This document shows, in pieces, positions 43,859-51,799 of a stretch of DNA of 64,000 nt; the stretch's first letter is position 1; each line of letters begins with the position of its first letter. Origin of the DNA: Streptomyces sp. ST2-7A (lineage in GTDB: Bacteria; Actinomycetota; Actinomycetes; Streptomycetales; Streptomycetaceae); assembly GCF_021390475.1 (NCBI RefSeq), contig NZ_JAJUWS010000024.1, forward strand, positions 1 to 64,000. The letters run 5' to 3'. The translations under genes and the position numbers were made by a program. Below the pieces are notes generated by a model. It did no database searches, was not told the DNA's origin, and worked only from the letters and a program-made list of their open reading frames with translations.

Positions 43859-43900
43859 CGGACCCCGATCCGAGGCGCTGCGGCTCGGTACCGGGGTCCG
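43859..43900 (+). terminator. hairpin after lipA
   Basis: CGGACCCCG and CGGGGTCCG (43859-43867, 43892-43900) pair around an inner CCGAG/CTCGG stem, starting 14 bp after the lipA stop. Confidence 0.65.
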
Positions 43901-44074
43901 GTTCCCGCGACGCCGGTCCGGCGCCCCCGCACCCCTCCGCTCCACCCCGTGAGGGGCACCGGCGCCCCGGCGTCGGGTCCCGGGAGCGGGGTGTCACCGT
44001 CCCCGCCCGGGGCTCGGACGATCGACCGGCGCCCCGGGATCCGCCCCCGTGCCCCTGGCCGTAGACTTGCCGAC

Positions 44075-44812
44075 ATGGCGAGGAAGAAGAAGGCGGACTC
44101 CGCTGCCCCGGGGAGCACGGAGAGCCCGGAGAGCACCGAGAACCCCGGGCGGCTGAAGCAGATCGGCCTGACCTACAAGATGGCCAGGCGGGTCGACCGC
44201 AGGATCGGTTGGATCCTGGCGGCGGTCGGCCTCGGCACGTTCGGCGTCATGCTCGCCATCGGCTTCCTGATCGGTCGCCCGATCTACCTGGGGCTGTTCG
44301 GCGTCCTCATCGCGCTGCTGGCCACCGCGATCGTCTTCGGCCGACGTGCCGAGCGGGCGGCCTTCTCCCAGATGGAGGGCCGACCCGGCGCCGCCGCGGC
44401 CGTGTTGGAGAACATGAAGCGCGGCATCGTCTTCACGCCGGCGGTGACGATGAACCGGCAGCAGGACATCGTGCACCGCGCGGTCGGCAAGTGCGGCATC
44501 GTGCTGGTGGGCGAGGGCAACCCGAACCGGCTGCGGACCCTGCTGGCGGGCGAGAAGCGCAAGATGGCCCGGGTCGTCTCCGACGTCCCGGTGCACGACG
44601 TGATCGTCGGGGACGCGGAGGGGCAGGTGCCGCTGCGCAAGCTGCGCTCCACCATCCTGAAGTTCCCGCGGGTGCTGGCGGGCCCGCGGGTCACCGAGGT
44701 CAACGACCGACTGCGCGCGATGGGTGATCTGCTGAGCAACATGCCGGTGCCGAAGGGGCCGATGCCCAAGGGGCTGAAGCTGCCCAAGGGCCAGATGCCC
44801 CGGGGTCGCTGA
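44075..44812 (+). CDS. DUF4191 membrane protein
   Basis: The 245-residue protein has a Lys-rich start (MARKKKADSA), then GRLKQIGLTYKMARRVDRRIGW, the DUF4191 signature. Two membrane helices follow at about 47-65 and 70-88, then a cytoplasmic domain of about 130 residues. The C-terminus is repetitive and basic (PKGPMPKGLKLPKGQMPRGR). The ATG at 44075 is the best start. It is conserved beside lipA in streptomycetes and is of unknown function. Confidence 0.88.
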   Translation: MARKKKADSAAPGSTESPESTENPGRLKQIGLTYKMARRVDRRIGWILAAVGLGTFGVMLAIGFLIGRPIYLGLFGVLIALLATAIVFGRRAERAAFSQMEGRPGAAAAVLENMKRGIVFTPAVTMNRQQDIVHRAVGKCGIVLVGEGNPNRLRTLLAGEKRKMARVVSDVPVHDVIVGDAEGQVPLRKLRSTILKFPRVLAGPRVTEVNDRLRAMGDLLSNMPVPKGPMPKGLKLPKGQMPRGR

Positions 44813-45235
44813 GCTCCTGCCCGCGGCGTTCCTCCCGGGGCCGTTCCCGGGAAAAAAACACACGCGACGTTCCCTCGACGCTTCCCCGAGCGTCTCCCAC
44901 TCCTCCGGGCGGGTGAGACGCCGACGGGAATTCGCGGGGCACCGCCTCCGGGCCCCGGCCGTACGCCATCGGCCGGGGCCCACGCGCGCGCGGGCCCCGG
45001 CACCGCGGCCGTTCCCGGCCGCGAAGAGGGCAACGCGCCCGACCGACGGCACGGGCACCGGGAGCGCGCCGGAGGGACGTCGGGGCAACCGGATCGCCCG
45101 ACCGGGCGGCCACCGCGGACGCCCCGCGGACCGGGCGGTGTCCGGGCGGCGGGGAACGGTGGTCGGGGCGGGCACGGGGCGGTGGTCGGCGCCGGGAGTT
45201 CCCCGGAACGCGTCCGGTGTCCCGGGGCCCGGTGG
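44813..45235. other. convergent intergenic region with a terminator at 44950-44981
   Basis: These 423 bp hold no gene. Perfect 12-bp arms (44950-44961, 44970-44981) with an 8-nt loop form the main hairpin. A smaller TCCCGGG/CCCGGGA stem followed by seven A is at 44835-44858. Both lie between the convergent DUF4191 and RDD genes. Confidence 0.65.
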
Positions 45236-45700
45236 TCAGATGCGGACCTGCACCGCGCGGGAGAAGCGGTCGTGGAGACCGCGGCCGTCCCGATCCCAGA
45301 TCAGGGCGGGGACGGCGAGCGCGAGCAGCAGGGTGCGCAGCACCGTACGGGGGAAGGACAGCCGACGTCCCTCCACCGAGATCACCCGCAGGCCCAGCAG
45401 CCGTTTGCCGGGCGTGCAGCCGATGGTGCCGACCGTGAGCACGGCCATCACGACGAAGACGGCCAGGGTCCAGTTGCCGAGACCGGCCTGCCCGCGGGTC
45501 AGGAAACCGTATGCGATCAGCATGCACAGACCCCAGTCGAGGGTGATCGCCAGGAGCCTGCGACCGGGGGGCGCGACCGACCCGGGCCCGTGCTCGGGCA
45601 GACCGAAGGAGCTTCCCCGGTGCCCGAGGTCCGCGCCCATGCTCTCCGCACCGGCCCGCGGGCCGGACAGCCATGATCCGATTGCCTGCCTTTTGTCCAC
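45236..45700 (-). CDS. RDD-family membrane protein
   Basis: The 154-residue protein has the RDD family opening (GRRLLAITLDWGLCMLIAYG near 48-67), three hydrophobic helices and the conserved GCTPGKRLLGLRV near 94-106. It ends with DRFSRAVQVRI. The GTG at 45700 (VDKRQAIGSWL) is preferred. RDD proteins are small membrane proteins of unsettled function, some linked to ion transport. It is divergent from glnA, and its 5' end lies 98 bp from the GlnR site. Confidence 0.87.
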   Translation of the reverse strand: MDKRQAIGSWLSGPRAGAESMGADLGHRGSSFGLPEHGPGSVAPPGRRLLAITLDWGLCMLIAYGFLTRGQAGLGNWTLAVFVVMAVLTVGTIGCTPGKRLLGLRVISVEGRRLSFPRTVLRTLLLALAVPALIWDRDGRGLHDRFSRAVQVRI

Positions 45701-45797
45701 GCCTCCCACCGTAGCGCGGCGCGCACGGGGCCGGGCGGGCGGGCCGGAGAAACACCGGCGGGGCGGCCCGGTGACCCGTTCGGAAGAGGGTTCGCCG

Positions 45798-45836
45798 GTT
45801 AACATCGGCGAAACAGTCGGGTCATGCCCGAGTAAT
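45798..45836 (+). promoter_or_regulatory. GlnR binding site before glnA
   Basis: Four half-sites occur at exact 11-bp steps: TTAAC at 45799, GAAAC at 45810, GTCAT at 45821 and GTAAT at 45832. This is the GTnAC-n6-GAAAC-type arrangement known for the nitrogen regulator GlnR of Streptomyces. The last site is 95 bp from the glnA start. Confidence 0.85.
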
Positions 45837-45930
45837 GGCGGGTCTTTAGTGTCGACCGCGGCAGGCCACCGGACTGCACCCCGAGCTGCGAAACGTCCCG
45901 CCGGTCCCGGCGGGCTGGGAGGACATTCGG

Positions 45931-47346
45931 ATGTTCCAGAACGCCGACGAGATCAGCAAGTACATCGCGGACGAGGACGTCAAGTTCATCGACGTCCGCT
46001 TCTGCGACCTGCCGGGCATCATGCAGCACGTGACCGTTCCGGCCGGGTCCTTCGACCCGGCCGAGTCGCTGATGTTCGACGGCTCGTCGATCCGCGGCTT
46101 CCAGGCCATCCACGAGTCCGACATGGCTCTCGTCCCGGACCTGTCCACCGCGCGGGTGGACCCGTTCCGCAAGGACAAGACCATCAACATCAACTTCTTC
46201 ATCCATGACCCGATCACGGGCGAGGCCTACAGCCGCGACCCGCGGAACATCGCGAAGAAGGCCGAGGCCTACCTGGCTTCCTCCGGCATCGCCGACACCG
46301 CCTACTTCGGTCCCGAGGCCGAGTTCTACGTCTTCGACGACGTGCGGTTCGAGACCAAGTCGAACGCCGGTTACTACTACATCGACTCCGTGGCGGGCGC
46401 CTGGAACACCGGCGCCATCGAGGAGGGCGGCAACCGCGGCTACAAGGTGCGGTACAAGGGTGGTTACTTCCCGGCCCCGCCGGTGGACCACTTCGCCGAC
46501 CTGCGCGCCGAGATCAGCCTGGAGCTGATGAAGGGCGGCCTGGAGGTCGAGCGCCAGCACCACGAGGTCGGCACCGCCGGTCAGGCCGAGATCAACTACA
46601 AGTACAACACCCTGCTGGCCGCCGCCGACGACCTGATGCTCTTCAAGTACATCGTGAAGAACGTCGCCTGGCGCAACGGCAAGACCGCGACCTTCATGCC
46701 CAAGCCGATCTTCGGCGACAACGGCTCCGGCATGCACGTCCACCAGTCCTTGTGGAGCGGCGGCAACCCGCTGTTCTACGACGAGCAGGGCTACGCGGGC
46801 CTGTCGGACACCGCCCGCTACTACATCGGCGGCATCCTCAAGCACGCCCCGTCGCTGCTGGCCTTCACCAACCCGACGGTGAACTCCTACCACCGTCTGG
46901 TGCCGGGCTTCGAGGCCCCGGTGAACCTGGTGTACTCGCAGCGCAACCGCTCCGCCGCGATGCGCATCCCGATCACCGGTTCCAACCCGAAGGCCAAGCG
47001 CGTCGAGTTCCGCGCCCCGGACCCGTCCTCCAACCCGTACCTGGCCTTCTCCGCGCTGCTGCTGGCCGGCCTGGACGGCGTGAAGAACAAGATCGAGCCC
47101 GCCGAGCCGGTCGACAAGGACCTCTACGAGCTGGCCCCCGAGGAGCACGCGGGCATCCCGCAGGTGCCGACCTCGCTGCCGGAGGTCCTCAAGGCCCTCG
47201 AGGAGGACAACGAGTACCTCCAGGCCGGTGGCGTCTTCACCGCCGACCTGATCGAGACCTGGATCGACTTCAAGCGGGAGAAGGAGATCGCCCCGATGCA
47301 GCTGCGTCCGCACCCGCACGAGTTCGAGCTCTACTTCGACGTGTGA
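45931..47346 (+). CDS. glnA: glutamine synthetase type I
   Basis: GlnA forms glutamine from glutamate and ammonia with ATP. The 471-residue protein has the N-terminal beta-grasp region with MFDGSSIRGF, the catalytic GPEAEFYVF metal site, HQSLWSGG near 270, and the adenylylation site Tyr399 in LYELAPEE, so GlnE-type control is expected. A GGAGGA ribosome binding site precedes the ATG. The gene is complete, but its last three codons and stop form the left copy of a 13-bp repeat bounding an integrated element. Whatever originally followed glnA has been moved away. Confidence 0.97.
   Translation: MFQNADEISKYIADEDVKFIDVRFCDLPGIMQHVTVPAGSFDPAESLMFDGSSIRGFQAIHESDMALVPDLSTARVDPFRKDKTININFFIHDPITGEAYSRDPRNIAKKAEAYLASSGIADTAYFGPEAEFYVFDDVRFETKSNAGYYYIDSVAGAWNTGAIEEGGNRGYKVRYKGGYFPAPPVDHFADLRAEISLELMKGGLEVERQHHEVGTAGQAEINYKYNTLLAAADDLMLFKYIVKNVAWRNGKTATFMPKPIFGDNGSGMHVHQSLWSGGNPLFYDEQGYAGLSDTARYYIGGILKHAPSLLAFTNPTVNSYHRLVPGFEAPVNLVYSQRNRSAAMRIPITGSNPKAKRVEFRAPDPSSNPYLAFSALLLAGLDGVKNKIEPAEPVDKDLYELAPEEHAGIPQVPTSLPEVLKALEEDNEYLQAGGVFTADLIETWIDFKREKEIAPMQLRPHPHEFELYFDV
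47334..47346 (+). repeat. putative attL, left copy of a 13-bp direct repeat
   Basis: CTTCGACGTGTGA forms the end of glnA here and occurs again at 54585-54597. The integrase gene lies 107 bp inside. Such end-of-gene duplications are typical of site-specific integration that leaves the target gene intact. Confidence 0.8.
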
Positions 47347-47393
47347 CATAACCGCAGCTCAGGGCGCTTGTCAGTGCCCATGGGCCGTCTGTG

Positions 47394-47441
47394 GGCCGTC
47401 GGCCGCTCGCTTCGCTCCCCGCAAGCGAGCGGCCGACGGCC
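47394..47441. terminator. element-borne terminator facing glnA and int
   Basis: Perfect 19-bp arms (47394-47412, 47423-47441) with a 10-nt loop lie between the glnA stop and the convergent int stop. It now serves as the terminator for glnA as well as for int. Confidence 0.82.
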
Positions 47442-47453
47442 GTTCCCGTCCCC

Positions 47454-48704
47454 TCAGTCGGTGCCCTCGTTCGCGGAGTCGGGCCGCTCGAATGCCGAGT
47501 CGATCGCCCTCCGGGTGCGGTCATGGCTGTTCGGCATGAGGTGCGTGTACGTCCGCAGGGTGAAGCCCGGGTCGGAGTGCCCCAGGTACTCGGCCAACGC
47601 CTTGATGTTCTCCCCCGCGTCGAGCAGTACCGAGGCGTAGTAGTGCCGCAAGGCGTGCATCCCGTGCTCACGGGACCTCTCGAAGGTCCGGCCCGGAACG
47701 CGCTCCGGGATCACCCCGGCGGACACGAGAGCGGGCTTCCACAGGAACCCGTTGATGTAGTTCCGGTTCAGTGCCTTCCGTTCCCGCGAGTAGAACAGCA
47801 GCAGAGCCTTTTCCATCGGCCCGTCCGGCGTCTTCCACGGCAACGCCACCTCGGCCGGGGGCCGGTGGGTGATGTGCGTCGCCAGAGCCCGCGACACCGT
47901 GTCGGGTAGCGGCACGTCGCGCAGCTTCCCACCCTTCGGCGGGGCGAAGACCATGCGCGCCCCGATGAGCTTCACCTGTCGCACGACGTGAATCACGCCT
48001 TCCTCGAAGTCCACGTCGTCAAGGGACAGGCCGAAGATCTCTCCCTGCCTCAAGCCGCATCCCGCGCCCACGTCCACCACGGCCGCGTACTGGCGGGGCA
48101 GCCCGGCCTGCACGGCGAGCACACGTTCCCGGGTCCACGGCCGCACCTTGCGGGGGTCGAGCTTCGGTGCCCGCACGGAGGTGGCCCGGCAGGGGTGCCG
48201 CGCGATGAGCCCGTCATCCACGGCGGCCCCGAAAGCCGCGGAGACGTTGGCGAAGATGGTGCGCTGATAGGAGGCCGCCATTCCCGAGTCCTTGAGAGCG
48301 CGGACCCATTCCCGGATATGGCCGGGGCGGAACGAGTTCATCGAGCGCGCCCCCAGGTGGGGGAAGACGTGCAGCCGGAACCGCAGCTCCATCGACACGG
48401 CCGTGGACGGATCGACCACCTGTGAGGCCAGCCACGATGTGGCGAACTCTTTGAAGGTCGCCTTGCCGTCCGAGGGGTCGATGTACTGCCCCCTCAGCAT
48501 GTCGGCCTCGATGCGAGCGAGCCACTGTTCGGCAAGGCGCTTTTGGCGGTCGGGGAAGCTCTTGGACTTCTCGCCACCGTCCGGGCCGATGTAGCGGGCG
48601 CGGTAGCGCAGGCCGGTGCCGTGGCGGTCGGTCCTGACCCGGCGAACGCTGCCGTCGGGCTGCTTCACGTCCTTGAACCAGCGATCCTGGATGTGTCCGG
48701 CCAT
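47454..48704 (-). CDS. int: tyrosine recombinase (integrase)
   Basis: The 416-residue protein is a phage-type tyrosine integrase. Residues 1-50 match an arm-binding-like N-terminus, 70-165 a core-binding domain, and the C-terminal half is catalytic. The catalytic residues are visible: Arg in GCGLRQGEIFGLSL, His-x-x-Arg in HALRHYYAS, His in LGHSDPGFT and the nucleophilic Tyr in RTYTHLMP. I chose the ATG at 48704 (MAGHIQDRWF); upstream frame is not coding. It lies next to the proposed attL, as expected. Its expression may be separated from xis by the inverted repeat at 48842-48875. Confidence 0.95.
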   Translation of the reverse strand: MAGHIQDRWFKDVKQPDGSVRRVRTDRHGTGLRYRARYIGPDGGEKSKSFPDRQKRLAEQWLARIEADMLRGQYIDPSDGKATFKEFATSWLASQVVDPSTAVSMELRFRLHVFPHLGARSMNSFRPGHIREWVRALKDSGMAASYQRTIFANVSAAFGAAVDDGLIARHPCRATSVRAPKLDPRKVRPWTRERVLAVQAGLPRQYAAVVDVGAGCGLRQGEIFGLSLDDVDFEEGVIHVVRQVKLIGARMVFAPPKGGKLRDVPLPDTVSRALATHITHRPPAEVALPWKTPDGPMEKALLLFYSRERKALNRNYINGFLWKPALVSAGVIPERVPGRTFERSREHGMHALRHYYASVLLDAGENIKALAEYLGHSDPGFTLRTYTHLMPNSHDRTRRAIDSAFERPDSANEGTD

Positions 48705-48789
48705 GGGGTGGATGCACTCCTTCGAGCGGCGGGAGGGGCCCCGGCCGGGACCGGGGCGGGAGACGTTTCGGGGCGAGTCGCCGACAGTG

Positions 48790-48877
48790 CCGCTAGGCAC
48801 TAGCGGGCAGCTCAGCGAGGGTGTGAGGCGCTAGCGGGGGTGCTAGGGCTAGCGGCACCGGCCGCTAGCCCTAGCGG
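48790..48877. repeat. CTAGCGG cluster with inverted repeats between xis and int
   Basis: Six copies of the heptamer CTAGCGG occur in about 90 bp: forward at 48800, 48831, 48849 and 48871, reverse at 48790 and 48863. Two perfect inverted repeats result: 7+3+7 bp at 48790-48806, and 15-bp arms with a 4-nt loop at 48842-48856/48861-48875. CTAG is rare in streptomycete DNA. It may be an Xis or repressor site controlling int, or a terminator after xis. Confidence 0.7.
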
Positions 48878-48881
48878 CCGT

Positions 48882-49076
48882 TCAGACCGTGTGGCGGTGA
48901 ATCCAGTCGCGGACTGCGGCGGGGTCGTAGCGCAGGTGCTTGCCGACGCGGACGGCCGGGGGGCCGGTGCGCCGTCGGCGCCAGGCGCGGACGGTCTCCA
49001 GCGGCACGCTCAGCAGGTCGGCGAGTTCGGTGGGGGTCAGGTAGCGGTCCGGGAGGCCGGTGGAGGGTGCGGACAC
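48882..49076 (-). CDS. xis: excisionase, MerR/AlpA-like helix-turn-helix
   Basis: The 64-residue protein contains YLTPTELADLLSVPLETVRAWRRRRTGPPAVRVGKHLRYDPAAV, a winged helix-turn-helix of the excisionase/AlpA type, spanning nearly its whole length. Such proteins bend DNA to direct integrase towards excision. The start at 49076 is preceded by AAGGAG. It is located upstream of int on the same strand with the CTAGCGG cluster between them. Confidence 0.9.
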   Translation of the reverse strand: MSAPSTGLPDRYLTPTELADLLSVPLETVRAWRRRRTGPPAVRVGKHLRYDPAAVRDWIHRHTV

Positions 49077-49138
49077 GGTGGTGACTCCTTGTGCCGGTCA
49101 CGGGCGTGGGAGGGGGAAGGAGAGAGTTCGTGCATCGC

Positions 49139-49225
49139 AGCGTCCGCAGCGTCCGCACCCCCCGGGAAAGCCGCTGTGAGCTGCGGAAACGGGGCGGACG
49201 CTAGGGCGGACACTGGGCGGACGCT
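49139..49225. repeat. AGCGTCCGC repeats upstream of xis
   Basis: AGCGTCCGC occurs forward at 49139 and 49148. The complementary GCGGACGCT is at 49194 and 49217, with a one-mismatch copy at 49206, giving about 11-bp steps. A second copy of this composite is 4.5 kb away at 53663-53831. The forward pair is followed by a GGGAAAGCCGCTGTGAG stretch that also resembles the distant copies. Confidence 0.8.
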
Positions 49226-49254
49226 ACGGATTGCAGCGACCGCCCCGGATTTCG

Positions 49255-50751
49255 CTACCGCGTGTGATAAGCGCTGGCACGGGTGGTCGGAGGAGCCGCT
49301 TCGGGCAAGGCTGGTTGCCGGGGTCCGGTGGTCAGGGTGTAGATCCGTTGACGTTGCTTGCCGGTGCGCGCCTCGTTCACGTTGATGCCGATGGAGCGCA
49401 GCAGGGGGGCAAGGCGCTTGAGCTTGCCTCCGGCCCGGGTGGCGTCCTTGGGCCAGCCGTGGGGCCGGTGGCCCTCGACACCGGCGGGCAGCAGGAGTTC
49501 CAGTAGCGCGGCGGCGGTCCCCGACCAGGTGCCGTGGCGCTCCACCAGAGCGGCGACGGCCGCGCCGAAGGGGTCGCCCTCCAGCGCGTCGGCGGCGACG
49601 TTGGCACTGGCGGAGAGGTAGGCGGACAGGGTGTTCCACTCCTGGACCGCATCGACGGCCGCCAGCACACGGGCGAAGTCGGCCATGCGGGGCAGAGAGG
49701 CCAGGCGCACCCCGGGCAGCACGGCCATCACCGAGGCGAGCAGATCGAACAGGGCCGCGAGGATGGCCGGTCGGGCGGCGTCGAAGGCCGCGTCGAGTTC
49801 GGCCTCACCGCTTCTGCGGCTGGAGTCGATCAGCTCCAGGTCCAACATCAGCAGCCGTTCCGCCAGGTCCCCGGCCAGCGCCCCGGCGTCGATGGTGGTC
49901 ATGGCCAGCACCCGGCGGAAGGACAGGACCACCACGTCGTCATCGGTGTACAGGGCTCGATCCACGATGCCGTCACCGGTCACGGCCTTGCACAGCGTGT
50001 CCGAGAGCCACGGCGGGATCACCGAGACGTTGTCCAGACAGAGCGCCCATGAGTTGAACGCCTGCGCCGACCACGACTTCACGTCCCGGGGGAGAGAGCG
50101 CTTGGGGGCGTCGGAGGGGTCGATCAGGTTGATGACCATCGACGCGGCCTTGGACTTGCCCGTCCCCTGCTCCCCTTTCAGGGTGAGGATCGGGTGGGGC
50201 AGATCCGGAATCCAGGCCGCGACCATCCAGGCGACGAGCTGCCGGAAGCCGGTGTCGTCGATGTTCATCAGTGCGCGCAGACGTTCCAGGCCGCCGAAGT
50301 CGTCGTCGGCGCGCGGGATGGGCATCGGTGCCATGGCCCCGGACCGGCGGAACAGGATCGGAGACCGCTCGGTCAGCTCCCAGCCGTAGGGGGAGACGAC
50401 CACGCACCGGCCATCCGCAGTGCCCAGATCAACCACGATCGAGCCGTCGGCGGCCCGTCCGCACCGCATGTGCACCGGTACCGGATCGGACTCCCCCGCG
50501 ATGCCCTCCAGCACCGTCATGGCGTCCGCGAGCGCGGATTGAGAGGGCACCTCACCAGCGTTGGCGGCCGTGAAGGTCCGGGCCAGACGTTGGCGCAACC
50601 CGGCCTTGCCCCGCAGCGGCAGCACGACGTTCGGCCCGTCGCGTTCGATGGCGTAGGGGCGGTTCCCGTCGGCCCCGGTCACCAGGTCGTACCGGGCGGT
50701 GGCCAGCTCCACGAGTCGGGAGGCGACCGACTGCTTCTTCTCCCCGCTCAC
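49255..50751 (-). CDS. P-loop ATPase of the integrative element
   Basis: The 498-residue protein has a Walker A motif (KGEQGTGKSKAA near 192-203), a plausible Walker B/sensor region (WALCLDNVSVIPPW near 240) and arginine-rich helices after it. The N-terminal 140 residues begin ELATARYDLVTGADG and look like a cap domain. Similar proteins occur in actinobacterial mobile elements and resemble D5/P4-type replicative helicases or AAA+ loaders; I cannot tell which. The GTG at 50751 overlaps the preceding gene's stop as GTGA, indicating coupling. It is the best candidate for a replication function of the element. Confidence 0.85.
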   Translation of the reverse strand: MSGEKKQSVASRLVELATARYDLVTGADGNRPYAIERDGPNVVLPLRGKAGLRQRLARTFTAANAGEVPSQSALADAMTVLEGIAGESDPVPVHMRCGRAADGSIVVDLGTADGRCVVVSPYGWELTERSPILFRRSGAMAPMPIPRADDDFGGLERLRALMNIDDTGFRQLVAWMVAAWIPDLPHPILTLKGEQGTGKSKAASMVINLIDPSDAPKRSLPRDVKSWSAQAFNSWALCLDNVSVIPPWLSDTLCKAVTGDGIVDRALYTDDDVVVLSFRRVLAMTTIDAGALAGDLAERLLMLDLELIDSSRRSGEAELDAAFDAARPAILAALFDLLASVMAVLPGVRLASLPRMADFARVLAAVDAVQEWNTLSAYLSASANVAADALEGDPFGAAVAALVERHGTWSGTAAALLELLLPAGVEGHRPHGWPKDATRAGGKLKRLAPLLRSIGINVNEARTGKQRQRIYTLTTGPRQPALPEAAPPTTRASAYHTR

Positions 50752-51122
50752 GCGACCACCCCCCGACCGGTCATCGGGTCGGTCGGCCGACCGGTGGTGT
50801 TCACGGCCAACCGGTGGGCGTTCCCCGCGTCCCGGAGGGTGTTCACGGCGACCACCGGGATGACCGGTACCCCGACCGGTCGGGGTACCGGTTGGGCGGT
50901 CACTCCGAGGGGCGCCCCGCTGGTCATCCCGTCGGTGTTCACGGTGACCGGTCGGGTGTTCACGATGGCAGCGTCGCTGGTGAGGGGGCGACCACTCACG
51001 ATGGCCGGGACGACCGGTCGCCCGCCGACCGGCAACCGACCGGTGGCCGGTCGGCCGGGGATGAACAGTCCGGGAGCGGTCGTGAACACCCGGCGCCGGG
51101 TGGTGTGGTTCACGGTGGTCAC
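50748..51122 (-). CDS. unknown small repetitive protein of the element
   Basis: The 124-residue product opens VVTTVNHTTRRRVF and is dominated by short repeats: VNT (six times) and GRP/GRL. No domain or membrane helix is recognised. The reading frame is supported by GTGA overlaps at both ends, with the 226-residue gene before it and the ATPase after it. However, its repeats arise from ACCGGT and GTGTTCACGG motifs in the DNA (see the repeat entry). The stretch may therefore be both a coding region and a protein-binding DNA site, or the protein may be a by-product of such a site. Confidence 0.55.
   Translation of the reverse strand: MTTVNHTTRRRVFTTAPGLFIPGRPATGRLPVGGRPVVPAIVSGRPLTSDAAIVNTRPVTVNTDGMTSGAPLGVTAQPVPRPVGVPVIPVVAVNTLRDAGNAHRLAVNTTGRPTDPMTGRGVVA
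50763..51114. repeat. ACCGGT and GTGTTCACGG repeat cluster
   Basis: The palindrome ACCGGT occurs about nine times in 280 bp (first near 50766, last near 51038). GTGTTCACG(G/A) occurs at 50797, 50839, 50935 and 50956, reversed at 51081, with a one-base-longer form at 51106. Iterated sites of this kind are seen in replication origins and partition sites. All lie inside a small gene. Confidence 0.75.
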
Positions 51123-51799
51123 CACCCCTCGCGGACGGGTCGGTCGGGGGCGGTCGAGGGTGGGGGTGGGGGTGTGGTGCCGTAGGTCACCGGTCCCCCG
51201 CCGTCGGGTCGCACCATCAGCGGGAAGGTGCGGTGGGTGCCGTACAGGGCCCGACTCCAGCAGCTCGCCCGTCGGGTGGCGTCGGGCAGCAGGGACCGGT
51301 AGAGGCCGGTCGGGTCGGCCGGGTGGCGGCGGTCGGCGAACTCCACCGTCACCATCTCGCCCACCTCGGCCAGCACCGGCGCCGGGAGCGGTGGCGCCCC
51401 GGCCGCCGGGCCGTCGGTGGCCAGGTACAGGCACACCGTCGCTTCCCCCGCACTCATCGGCCGGGTGGTGGCCCGGGCGTACCAGTGGGCCAGGCACAGC
51501 CGGTAGGCCGCGTACCGGCAGGCGGCCACCTCGGGGAACTCCTCGTCCTCCAGGTCGGTGAACACGGCCACGGTCTCCCGGATGCCGTCCACCCCGAAGG
51601 TCAGGAGCGCGTTGGTCACCGCGCCGGTCAACGGTCCGAACCGGTGGTCGGGCAGCATCTCCGCGCATGACTCGAACAACGCCGTGCCCACCTCCGGATA
51701 GGTCAGCTCCACACCCAGCAGCGGCACTGTCGGCAGCAACGCCCCCGGCAACACCCGATGGGTCAGCACAGCCGCCGAAGCGTTCTCCCCGCGCCGCAT
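51119..51799 (-). CDS. unknown protein of the element, 226 aa
   Basis: The product begins MRRGENASAAVLTH. It is soluble, with mostly helical hydrophobic patterning in residues 20-165 (for example YPEVGTALFESCAEML and CRYAAYRLCLAHWYARA) and a Pro-rich C-terminus (TPPPPPSTAPDRP). I do not recognise a family. The ATG at 51799 overlaps the stop of the 167-residue gene as TGATG, and its own stop overlaps the start of the next gene as GTGA, so it is in a tightly coupled set. A start eight codons earlier is possible but would lie inside the upstream gene. Confidence 0.72.
   Translation of the reverse strand: MRRGENASAAVLTHRVLPGALLPTVPLLGVELTYPEVGTALFESCAEMLPDHRFGPLTGAVTNALLTFGVDGIRETVAVFTDLEDEEFPEVAACRYAAYRLCLAHWYARATTRPMSAGEATVCLYLATDGPAAGAPPLPAPVLAEVGEMVTVEFADRRHPADPTGLYRSLLPDATRRASCWSRALYGTHRTFPLMVRPDGGGPVTYGTTPPPPPSTAPDRPVREGW

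Noticed and set aside
48790..48877. CRISPR array
   Set aside because: The repeats are heptamers at irregular spacing in both orientations, with no uniform spacers and no cas genes anywhere in the window.
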